Assembly (NCBI GenBank): GCA_945949625.1
Contig: CAMFFI010000098.1
Span: forward strand, 1 to 5,282
Origin: an uncultured bacterium
GTDB lineage: Bacteria; Bacillota; Clostridia; Oscillospirales; Acutalibacteraceae
Length of the DNA: 5,282 bases
Direction of reading: 5' to 3'
A program made the translations under genes and the position numbers. The notes below the pieces were generated by a model. It had not been told where the DNA came from. It ran no database searches and saw only the letters and a program-made list of their open reading frames with translations. This document shows, piece after piece, positions 1-5,282 of this stretch. Numbering within the stretch: position 1 is the stretch's first letter; each line of letters begins with the position of its first letter.

Positions 1-1000
1 CATTAATAAACAAATTGGACATTGCAAGCGGATAAAAAAGATAGTTTTTCATCCATGCGCCAAGGGTAATGTGCCATCTTCTCCAGTAATCGTTGATTGA
101 CTTTGCAAAATACGGACGTTTGAAGTTATCAACCATTTCAATGCCGAATATTTTTGCAATACCTCTGGAAATGTCAATTCCGCCGGAAAAGTCTGCATAA
201 AGCTGTAAAGCGTACATAAGCACTGAAAAAGTAATGGTTGTTCCGCCGAAGTTTACATAGTTATCACCCGTTGCCGCAGTAATTACTACCACTGCTCTGT
301 CTGCAATAACAAGCTTTTTAAAGTAACCCCAGAGAATAAGCTCCATTCCGTGCTTGAAGTTTGTAAAATCAAACTTGTGCGGTTCATAAAGCTGATGGGC
401 CAGCTGGTCATAAAAGCTGATTGGTCCCTGTATTATCTGGGGAAAGAATGAAACAAACAACGCAAATTTTGCGGGATTTTTTTCGGGAGCAACCTTTTCT
501 CTGTAAACATCAACAATGTATCCCATTGACTGAAAAGTATAAAAGGATATGCCCAAAGGCAAAAACAGCTTCAGCGTAGGCGCTGAAAAGTTCCATCCGA
601 AAATGCCTATAACGTCATTAAGGCTTCCTGCAAAGAAGTTGTAGTATTTCAGAAACGCAAGTATGCCGAAGTTTAATACAAGCACCAGAGCCATAACAAG
701 ACGTTTCTTTATTTTAGTGCTGTTCTTAAACTTTTTCTTCTGTTCCCTGCTCCAATCCTGCTTGTTCTTTTTCAGAGCGTTCTTAGAACTTTGCGATATT
801 TTATCAATCCACAATGCCACAAGATATGTACTTACTGTTGTAAACAATATAAAAGCTACATACTTATAGCCTGCAAATAAATAGAAAACATAGCTTGCCG
901 CCAGCAACACTATCCATTTTTGTTTTCTAAGCGGAAACAAAAAATAGACAAGCATTGTTATTGCAACAAAAGCTAAAAAGTTTATTGTTGTATAACTCAA
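1..1000 (-). CDS. MBOAT-family membrane O-acyltransferase, DltB/AlgI type (3' end cut by window)
   Basis: Members of this family pass an acyl or aminoacyl group, often from a carrier-protein thioester, across the membrane to a hydroxyl on an extracellular polymer (DltB on teichoic acid, AlgI/PatB on polysaccharide). The 333 visible residues contain several hydrophobic membrane segments (about 5-23, 28-63, 100-118, 142-165, 180-195, 254-270), a Lys-rich cytoplasmic loop (about 67-100), and the family signatures LPLGISFYTFQ (147-157), FFPQIIQGPI (185-194), YADFSGGIDI (268-277) and YWRRWHITLG (305-314), with conserved His310. The family is usually about 450-500 aa, so roughly the last quarter, with the second conserved His (GLWHG-type motif), lies outside. 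The start is TTG at 1000, chosen because GAGGA lies 6 nt upstream and the N-terminus matches the family; Met16 (955) is the next in-frame ATG. It is last of the visible operon, 13 nt after the decarboxylase. That it accepts the group held by the neighbouring carrier is inference. Confidence 0.93.
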   Translation of the reverse strand, partial: MSYTTINFLAFVAITMLVYFLFPLRKQKWIVLLAASYVFYLFAGYKYVAFILFTTVSTYLVALWIDKISQSSKNALKKNKQDWSREQKKKFKNSTKIKKRLVMALVLVLNFGILAFLKYYNFFAGSLNDVIGIFGWNFSAPTLKLFLPLGISFYTFQSMGYIVDVYREKVAPEKNPAKFALFVSFFPQIIQGPISFYDQLAHQLYEPHKFDFTNFKHGMELILWGYFKKLVIADRAVVVITAATGDNYVNFGGTTITFSVLMYALQLYADFSGGIDISRGIAKIFGIEMVDNFKRPYFAKSINDYWRRWHITLGAWMKNYLFYPLAMSNLFIN

Positions 1001-1006
1001 AACATT

Positions 1007-1011
1007 TCCTC
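1007..1011 (-). promoter_or_regulatory. Ribosome binding site fixing the TTG start of the MBOAT gene
   Basis: The minus strand reads GAGGA here, 6 nt before TTG at 1000. The only nearby ATG (1003-1005) is in another frame and meets TGA after two codons, so the Shine-Dalgarno motif supports TTG as the true start. Confidence 0.75.
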
Positions 1012-1013
1012 AC

Positions 1014-2216
1014 TTATATATTCAAATCAGGTGTATTAAACTTATCAGAACAAATGAAATCTCTTATAACCCTTAAACCGTCTTTTTGTGAATAAAGAGC
1101 AATCTTAGGCATTTCTCTGCTAAGGAACACAGCCATACCCTCCATTACGGAATAAGCGCCTGTGCGGTGGAAAACAAGAATATCATTTTGCTCAAGAGCA
1201 TTAAAGCTTACGTTGCGGGCAAGAACATCGGCAGTTGTGCAAAGACTTCCGCACAGCGTCCACGGCTGTTCTTCACCGCTTTTGGTATTTTCATCTGCCT
1301 TAAGGTGAGTTATAACGGGAATTTGCATACCCTGAATCTGTCCGTCATATTTAAGCTGATTCAAGCCACCGTCGCAAATTGCGTAATTTATTCCGCAGTT
1401 GGTTTTAACGTCAATAACCTTTGTGAAATAATATCCGCAGGGAGCCGCAAAAAATCTGCCCATTTCTATTGTAAGCTCCACCTTTTCCCCAAGCTCACGG
1501 ATTTTTTCGGAAACCCCCTTAAGACGTTCAGCCTCAAGAGCGTCAGCCTCTGCATTAAAATAATCCACAGCAAGGCCTGTTCCGTATTCAACGCGCTTAA
1601 TCTCAAAGTCAAGCTCTGATTTAACCTTTTCTGCAAACTGCTCCACAAGGTCAAGCTCTTTAACAATTGCGGCAGGCTTTCTTTTCTGTGTACCTGTAAA
1701 GTAGTGAATACCTACAATTTCAATGCCCTTGTAATCATCACGGTTTTTGATTATATTCAGCAAATCTGCCTCGTCCATACCAAACTGACTGCCTCCCGTA
1801 AGCCTGAGCAAAACAGGAACCCTTATATTTCTTTTGCAGGCACTTTGGTTAATCAAATCAACGTGCATCAGGCTTTCGGCGGTAAATGTACCTACTCCGT
1901 CATCCATAGCACGCTCAACGTCAGGCATAGTTTTATTTACGCCTGAGAATATAATCTTTTTCATATCTGTATTTGTCTTTTCACATATAGTCAGCTCGCC
2001 CGGACTGCACACTTCAATTTTATTAAAGCACTCAGGCAGACTTCCCAATAAAAAGGGATTTGCCTTTATTGAAAAGCAAATTCCCACTTTATCGCCAAAT
2101 TCTTTTTTGACTAACTGAACTCTCTGTAAAAAAACGTCTTCATCATATACATATGAAGGAGTGCCAAGGCTTGAAGCCAACTCTTTTAATAATGAATCCG
2201 TCATTTTAAACCTCAT
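1014..2216 (-). CDS. Fold-type III PLP-dependent amino acid decarboxylase (DapDC/ODC superfamily, BtrK-like)
   Basis: Predicted soluble PLP enzyme with an alanine-racemase-type barrel followed by a beta domain. Visible landmarks: Lys51 in FSIKANP (Schiff base to PLP), EVCSPGEL (68-75), SGGSQFGMD-like segment LTGGSQFGMD (139-148), GIHYFTGTQ (169-177), IEMGR (250-254, counterpart of the EPGR phosphate-binding motif), CDGGLNQL (281-288), CGSLCTTAD (322-330, with the decarboxylase Cys326 and Asp330) and TGAY (352-355, PLP-phosphate Tyr). The last two separate decarboxylases from alanine racemases. The text resembles carrier-linked decarboxylases such as BtrK (glutamyl-ACP to GABA-ACP) more than lysine-pathway LysA, and the gene sits between a carrier protein and an acyltransferase, so an ACP-bound substrate is plausible. 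That is inference. The start may be ATG at 2216, overlapping the carrier stop as ATGA (400 aa), or Met5 at 2204 (396 aa), which has GAGG 6 nt upstream. The length fits the family. Confidence 0.9.
   Translation of the reverse strand: MRFKMTDSLLKELASSLGTPSYVYDEDVFLQRVQLVKKEFGDKVGICFSIKANPFLLGSLPECFNKIEVCSPGELTICEKTNTDMKKIIFSGVNKTMPDVERAMDDGVGTFTAESLMHVDLINQSACKRNIRVPVLLRLTGGSQFGMDEADLLNIIKNRDDYKGIEIVGIHYFTGTQKRKPAAIVKELDLVEQFAEKVKSELDFEIKRVEYGTGLAVDYFNAEADALEAERLKGVSEKIRELGEKVELTIEMGRFFAAPCGYYFTKVIDVKTNCGINYAICDGGLNQLKYDGQIQGMQIPVITHLKADENTKSGEEQPWTLCGSLCTTADVLARNVSFNALEQNDILVFHRTGAYSVMEGMAVFLSREMPKIALYSQKDGLRVIRDFICSDKFNTPDLNI
2210..2216 (-). promoter_or_regulatory. ATGA stop-start overlap and alternative-start ribosome binding site
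   Basis: ATG of the decarboxylase (2214-2216) overlaps the TGA stop of the carrier gene (2213-2215), a usual sign of translational coupling. The same bases supply GAGG (2211-2214), 6 nt before a second in-frame ATG at 2204. The first ATG has only AGGA with short spacing. Either start is possible; the second is favoured slightly by its ribosome binding site and by family N-termini. Confidence 0.6.
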
Positions 2217-2440
2217 TCATCCTGTAATTTATTGATAAGCGCAAGCATTGCCTCTGCCGAATTGAAGTTATCGGGTACAAGGTCGTTTGGCTTGATTTCA
2301 ATATCAAAAGCCTCGTTAAGCTCGCCGACAAGTGCAACTATATCGAAGGAATCCAGAATTCCGTCTGCAATAAGTCCCTTTTCGTTTTCAAAATCAACAT
2401 CAGGTCTTAATTCCTCAAGTATTTCCATTAATTCGTCCAT
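2213..2440 (-). CDS. Acyl/peptidyl carrier protein (DltC-like)
   Basis: A 75-residue stand-alone carrier protein, close to DltC (about 78 aa). It should be a small acidic four-helix bundle in the cytoplasm, converted to the holo form by a phosphopantetheinyl transferase that is not in this window. Ser31 in DGILDSFDIV (27-36) is the predicted phosphopantetheine site; the DSF context is shared with DltC and differs from the DSL usual in fatty-acid ACPs. Acidic residues dominate, as expected. GGAG lies 8 nt before the ATG. The gene follows the adenylation gene by 22 nt and overlaps the decarboxylase start by 4 nt. The placement says it carries the acyl group activated by the upstream enzyme; whether the decarboxylase acts on the loaded form is inference. 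It is unlikely to be the fatty-acid ACP, since no fab genes are near. Confidence 0.93.
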   Translation of the reverse strand: MDELMEILEELRPDVDFENEKGLIADGILDSFDIVALVGELNEAFDIEIKPNDLVPDNFNSAEAMLALINKLQDE

Positions 2441-2462
2441 TTTACATTCTCCTTTTTAATTA

Positions 2463-3968
2463 TTATTTCATATATGTTTTGAGAGTTTGCATATCTGTTT
2501 TTCCGTTTGGAAGATGAGGCATACTCTCAAGATTCATCAGCTTTCTCGGCGACATAAACGCAGGAAGATTTTTTCTGAAATGCAGTACAATTTCTTTTGA
2601 CGAGGCACTTCCCGTATAGAAAAGATAGAGCTGCTCTTTTTCCTTGTAATATAGAGAACAGCAGTCCTCAACACCGTCAATCTGCTTTGCTGTTTCTTCA
2701 ATTTCGCCAAGCTCAATACGGTGTCCCATATGCTTAATCTGACGGTCTTTTCTTCCGTGAAATTCCAAAATTCCGTCTTCTCTGAAGCTGCCTAAATCGC
2801 CTGTTTTATATATAAGCTCGCGGTAATTATTATTGAGAGGATTCTGAATAAAGGATTGCTCTGTTCTTTCCTTATCTCCGTAATATCCGAGAGCAAGAAT
2901 AGGTCCCGAAACGCAAATTTCGCCTGTTTTTCCTTTTTCGGTTTCAGTTCCGTCTTCGTTAAGTAAAATTATGCGGTAATTTTCGTAGGGAACACCAATA
3001 GGAAGAACAGTGTCGTCCTCCACCTGTTTATCTACAACATAATATGTGCAGGAGGCTGTTGCCTCGGTGGGACCGTACTGATTAACAAACATCACGTCCG
3101 GTAAATTCTGCTGCCATATTTTCAGATATTTACAAGGCATTACAGAACCAGAGAAAATTACCTTTTTAAGATACTCGGGCTTTATGCAGTTAAAAGCGCC
3201 TAACTTTGCCGGTAATTCAATACCTGCAACGCTCCAGCAAAGAGCTGTTACCTTGTATTCATTAAGAGTTTCAAAAAGCTTTGTAGGCATTGCAAACTCA
3301 TTTTTAGGTATAATTACAGTTGACGCACCTGTTTTTAAGGGCAGATAAATATCCCTTACTGCCGCTATGTAGTCAAGGGGCGACTGATTGCCGAAAACGT
3401 CCCCGCTGTTTGCGTCAAGCACCTTGCTTACGGCATTTATATAGCACATTAAAGAATGATGACTGGTGATTACACCCTTTGGAACTCCCGTTGAGCCTGA
3501 TGTAAAAATCACATACAGCGGTGTTTCCTCAGTAAGATTTTCAGTTGCCTTTGCAAGCAAGGCTTCATCGGGATTTGTATTTATAATATCCTCAAGAACA
3601 TAAATTTCTCCCTGGAAATCAAGGCTTTTTGCAATCTCCAAATTTTCTTTATCTACAATCATATAGTCCGACTTTATAACACCGATAATCTGATTAAGAC
3701 GATGAACAGGCATCGTGCTGTCCATAGGAGCATAAAAACAGCCGGCTCTTACAACGCCTAAAAAGCAAGCAGGAGTATATACATTACGGCCTGACATTAC
3801 AATTACAGGACTTTGCGCAGTCACCTTGTCAGCAAGAAAAGTACCGATTGCCTTTGTATATTCATTAAATTGTGAAAATGTAATTTCTGTGTTTTTATCC
3901 GAAAAGACAGTCTTGCCGCTGAATTTTTCAGCAACAGCGTCAAGCCAGCATAAAACAGATTTATACAT
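2463..3968 (-). CDS. DltA-like amino acid adenylation enzyme (carrier-protein ligase) with atypical pocket
   Basis: Stand-alone ANL-superfamily adenylation enzyme of 501 aa, the length of DltA (about 503). It should activate a carboxylic acid with ATP and load it on the pantetheine of the adjacent carrier. Core motifs in order: A3 VIFTSGSTGVPKGV (153-166), A5 NQYGPTEAT (296-304), A7 YKTGDLG (387-393), A8 GRKDRQIKHMGHR (405-417), A10 LPNGK (486-490) with catalytic Lys490. All catalytic parts are intact. In the A4 region, NQSPLDYIAAVRDIY (194-208) aligns without gaps to the DltA pattern NQxPFSFDLSVxDIY. The Asp that binds the substrate alpha-amino group falls on Ile201. In the FCGEVLP pocket motif the DltA Cys is Ser273. 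A plain D-alanine ligase is therefore doubtful, and the true acid is unknown. The start ATG at 3968 has GGAAG 7 nt upstream. It is the first gene of the operon, about 45 nt below a strong promoter. Confidence 0.9.
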   Translation of the reverse strand: MYKSVLCWLDAVAEKFSGKTVFSDKNTEITFSQFNEYTKAIGTFLADKVTAQSPVIVMSGRNVYTPACFLGVVRAGCFYAPMDSTMPVHRLNQIIGVIKSDYMIVDKENLEIAKSLDFQGEIYVLEDIINTNPDEALLAKATENLTEETPLYVIFTSGSTGVPKGVITSHHSLMCYINAVSKVLDANSGDVFGNQSPLDYIAAVRDIYLPLKTGASTVIIPKNEFAMPTKLFETLNEYKVTALCWSVAGIELPAKLGAFNCIKPEYLKKVIFSGSVMPCKYLKIWQQNLPDVMFVNQYGPTEATASCTYYVVDKQVEDDTVLPIGVPYENYRIILLNEDGTETEKGKTGEICVSGPILALGYYGDKERTEQSFIQNPLNNNYRELIYKTGDLGSFREDGILEFHGRKDRQIKHMGHRIELGEIEETAKQIDGVEDCCSLYYKEKEQLYLFYTGSASSKEIVLHFRKNLPAFMSPRKLMNLESMPHLPNGKTDMQTLKTYMK

Positions 3969-4019
3969 AAATTCACTTCCAATCTTTTAAATATTTACTA
4001 TTTTACATACATTTAGATT

Positions 4020-4048
4020 ATTATACCATACAAATGAAAATGTGTCAA
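4020..4048 (-). promoter_or_regulatory. Consensus SigA-type promoter of the four-gene operon
   Basis: On the minus strand TTGACA (4043-4048) is followed by a 17-bp spacer and TATAAT (4020-4025). The spacer ends in TGG, giving an extended -10. Both hexamers match the vegetative sigma consensus exactly. The start of transcription should be near 4012-4014, leaving a leader of about 45 nt before the adenylation gene. No repeated operator or riboswitch-like fold was seen in that leader, so strong, perhaps constitutive expression is the simplest reading. Confidence 0.85.
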
Positions 4049-4358
4049 AAAATATCACTGTTACAAAAACAGAATTTCCAATGCTAATAAAAATAAATTT
4101 TAGTATATTTAACAAAACAAGTCTAAAACTGATAAGAAATAATGAAATCCGGTAAAATATTCTATAATCCTATTACTTCAATTAGTACGATTTAGTGTAT
4201 TATATTAATTCAATGTTTGCAATACGGATTTATCAAATATAATCAGCATATGTCAGGGAATAAAGCTGCTCCAAAAATATAATATAAAACATTACATTTA
4301 TAATACATAACGAAGTGCAACAAAAGTGCAACAAAAACTATTTTTTCATATAATTTTC
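4049..4358. other. AT-rich intergenic spacer, no gene recognised
   Basis: The stretch lies between the gpmI terminator and the operon promoter. It is markedly richer in A and T than the flanking genes. Neither strand shows a convincing reading frame with a ribosome binding site, a tRNA-like fold or a strong long hairpin. The only clear structure is the short tandem repeat at 4313-4334. An unrecognised small RNA cannot be excluded by eye. Confidence 0.6.
4313..4334. repeat. Two perfect tandem copies of an 11-bp unit
   Basis: The unit AAGTGCAACAA occurs at 4313-4323 and again at 4324-4334 with no mismatch. It lies about 25 bp beyond the gpmI terminator. Its role is unknown; it could be a chance duplication, a protein site or the remnant of a mobile-element end. 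Confidence 0.7.
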
Positions 4359-4394
4359 AAAAAACAAAGGCGGTGCTTCAAAAAAGCATCGCCC
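4359..4394 (-). terminator. Rho-independent terminator of gpmI
   Basis: A 10-bp stem pairs 4369-4378 with 4384-4393 around a 5-nt loop. On the transcript it has one A-C mismatch (4389/4373). It is followed on the minus strand by TTTGTTTTTT (4359-4368). It starts a few bases after the gpmI stop, so it should separate gpmI from the operon downstream. Confidence 0.8.
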
Positions 4395-4400
4395 TTTTCA

Positions 4401-5282
4401 TTATTTTTCAATAAGTGATTGTCCTGTCATTTCAGCAGGTTGTTCAAGATTTAAAATTTCAAGCATTGTCGGTGCAATATCGGCAAGCTTTCCACCTGTT
4501 CTCAATTTGCAGGGATAACCCACAACACAGAAAGGAACAGGATTTGTGGTATGCGCCGTAAAGGGTTCGCCGTCTGTATCTACCATTTTATCGGCATTAC
4601 CGTGGTCGGCAGTAATAAGAGCTACGCCGTTCATCTTTGCAATAGCGTCCGTAACCTTTCCTACACAAGTATCAACTGCCTCAACAGCTTTTACTGCTGC
4701 GTCAAACACGCCTGTATGTCCTACCATATCGCAGTTAGCAAAGTTAAGAATAATAACATCATACTTGCCTGACTCAATTGCGGCAACAAGCTTGTCCGTA
4801 ACCTCATATGCACTCATTTCAGGCTGTAAGTCATAGGTTGCAACAGCAGGTGATTTAACAAGAATTCTGTCCTCGTTTTCATACTGCTTTTCAACACCGC
4901 CGTTAAAGAAAAATGTAACGTGTGCATATTTTTCGGTTTCTGCAATTCTAAGCTGTGTCAGGCCCTTATCTGAAATATACTCGCCAAAGGTATTTTTAAG
5001 GCTCTGAGGCTTAAACGCAATTTCAACATTGGGCATTGTTGCGTCATATTGAGTCATACAAACATACGTAAGCGGGAAAAATCCGTTTTTGCGTTCAAAG
5101 CCGTTAAATTCAGGGTCAACAAATGTTCTTGTAATTTCTCTTGCTCTGTCAGGACGGAAATTGTAGAAAACAACGCTGTCGTTAGCCTTGATTGTATCTC
5201 CGCCGTCAATAACAGTTGGAATAACAAATTCGTCTGTAACTTCATCGGCATAGGACTTTTCAACAGCGGCAACAGCATTGTC
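4401..5282 (-). CDS. gpmI: 2,3-bisphosphoglycerate-independent phosphoglycerate mutase, C-terminal part (5' end outside window)
   Basis: The enzyme interconverts 3- and 2-phosphoglycerate in glycolysis and gluconeogenesis, in the cytoplasm, using two Mn2+ ions and a phosphoserine intermediate. The 293 visible codons cover the end of the transferase domain and the C-terminal part of the phosphatase domain. Fragment positions: NFRPDRAREI (41-50; Arg43 and Arg46 match phosphate-binding Arg261/Arg264 of the Geobacillus enzyme), TEKYAHVTFFFNGG (116-129, Lys118), NCDMVGH (183-189; metal ligands Asp185, His189), ADHGN (225-229; Asp226, His227) and AHTTNPVPF (243-251; His244). All visible metal ligands are intact. 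The full protein is about 510 aa, so the N-terminal 210-220 residues, with the nucleophilic Ser, are missing because of the window edge. The frame runs open through 5282; the Met at 5057 is internal and not a start. The gene is a housekeeping neighbour with its own terminator and no sign of sharing the operon's function. Confidence 0.96.
   Translation of the reverse strand, partial: DNAVAAVEKSYADEVTDEFVIPTVIDGGDTIKANDSVVFYNFRPDRAREITRTFVDPEFNGFERKNGFFPLTYVCMTQYDATMPNVEIAFKPQSLKNTFGEYISDKGLTQLRIAETEKYAHVTFFFNGGVEKQYENEDRILVKSPAVATYDLQPEMSAYEVTDKLVAAIESGKYDVIILNFANCDMVGHTGVFDAAVKAVEAVDTCVGKVTDAIAKMNGVALITADHGNADKMVDTDGEPFTAHTTNPVPFCVVGYPCKLRTGGKLADIAPTMLEILNLEQPAEMTGQSLIEK

Noticed and set aside
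663..869. 68-aa hydrophobic plus-strand frame
   Set aside because: It lies antisense to the Lys-rich loop and adjacent segment of the MBOAT gene, which explains its Phe/Leu richness. There is no independent support.
1167..1619. 150-aa plus-strand frame inside the decarboxylase gene
   Set aside because: It is antisense to a well-supported gene, shows no family motif and has no convincing ribosome binding site.
1014..2216. Calling the decarboxylase lysA (diaminopimelate decarboxylase of lysine synthesis)
   Set aside because: The superfamily motifs fit, but segments such as LTGGSQFGMD and GIHYFTGTQ look more like the carrier-linked branch, and the neighbours are not lysine genes. No gene symbol is given.
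1014..2216. Alanine racemase supplying D-alanine for a dlt pathway
   Set aside because: Alanine racemases share the barrel fold but lack the CGSLCTTAD and TGAY decarboxylase motifs seen here.
2232..2459. 75-aa Ser-rich plus-strand frame opposite the carrier gene
   Set aside because: It mirrors the carrier gene exactly in phase-related codons, and the low-complexity Ser/Ile composition is typical of an antisense shadow.
1..3968. A standard dltABC operon with dltA, dltB and dltC symbols
   Set aside because: Size and general layout match, but the amine-binding Asp is missing, a decarboxylase is inserted, and no DltD is visible. D-alanylation cannot be claimed.
3998..4012. Four-codon leader frame (ATG TAT GTA AAA TAG) in the operon 5' leader
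   Set aside because: It has no Shine-Dalgarno sequence and begins essentially at the predicted transcript start, so it is most likely chance in AT-rich sequence.
5054..5278. A separate 74-aa gene upstream of a 218-aa gpmI, suggesting a frameshift
   Set aside because: The gpmI frame runs open from 5057 to the window edge and encodes NFRPDRAREI and FFPLTYVC, so there is one intact reading frame. The 74-aa frame is a shadow.

Overview
The window looks like the chromosome of a low-GC Gram-positive bacterium, probably an anaerobic gut-type member of the Clostridia. The evidence is AT-rich spacers, strong GGAG-type ribosome binding sites, a TTG start, a near-perfect SigA-type promoter and clostridial-looking protein families. 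No species can be named from this sequence alone. All five genes lie on the minus strand, so transcription runs from high to low coordinates.

Right edge (4401-5282): the last 293 codons of gpmI, a glycolytic phosphoglycerate mutase. It ends in a hairpin-plus-T-run terminator (4359-4394). A gene-free, AT-rich spacer follows. Most of it (4049-4358) holds nothing recognisable except an 11-bp perfect tandem repeat. At its operon-proximal end is a textbook promoter (4020-4048): TTGACA, 17 bp, TATAAT, with an extended -10.

Left part (1-3968): a tight four-gene operon. In transcription order it encodes a DltA-like adenylation enzyme (501 aa), a DltC-like carrier protein (75 aa), a fold-type III PLP decarboxylase (400 aa) and a DltB/AlgI-type MBOAT membrane acyltransferase (cut by the window edge). 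Junctions are 22 nt, a 4-nt ATGA overlap and 13 nt, so the four products are probably made together.

The layout copies the D-alanylation (dlt) logic: activate an amino acid, hold it as a carrier thioester, pass it to a membrane O-acyltransferase. Two things are different. A decarboxylase sits between carrier and acyltransferase. The adenylation pocket also lacks the Asp that normally grips an alpha-amino group (Ile201 stands there). The closest known logic is the start of butirosin side-chain synthesis (BtrJ/BtrI/BtrK), where glutamate is loaded on a carrier and decarboxylated to a GABA thioester. My inference is that this operon makes a decarboxylated amino-acyl group (for example GABA, beta-alanine or another omega-amino acyl) and places it on a surface polymer or exported molecule. 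The substrate and acceptor cannot be read from the sequence.
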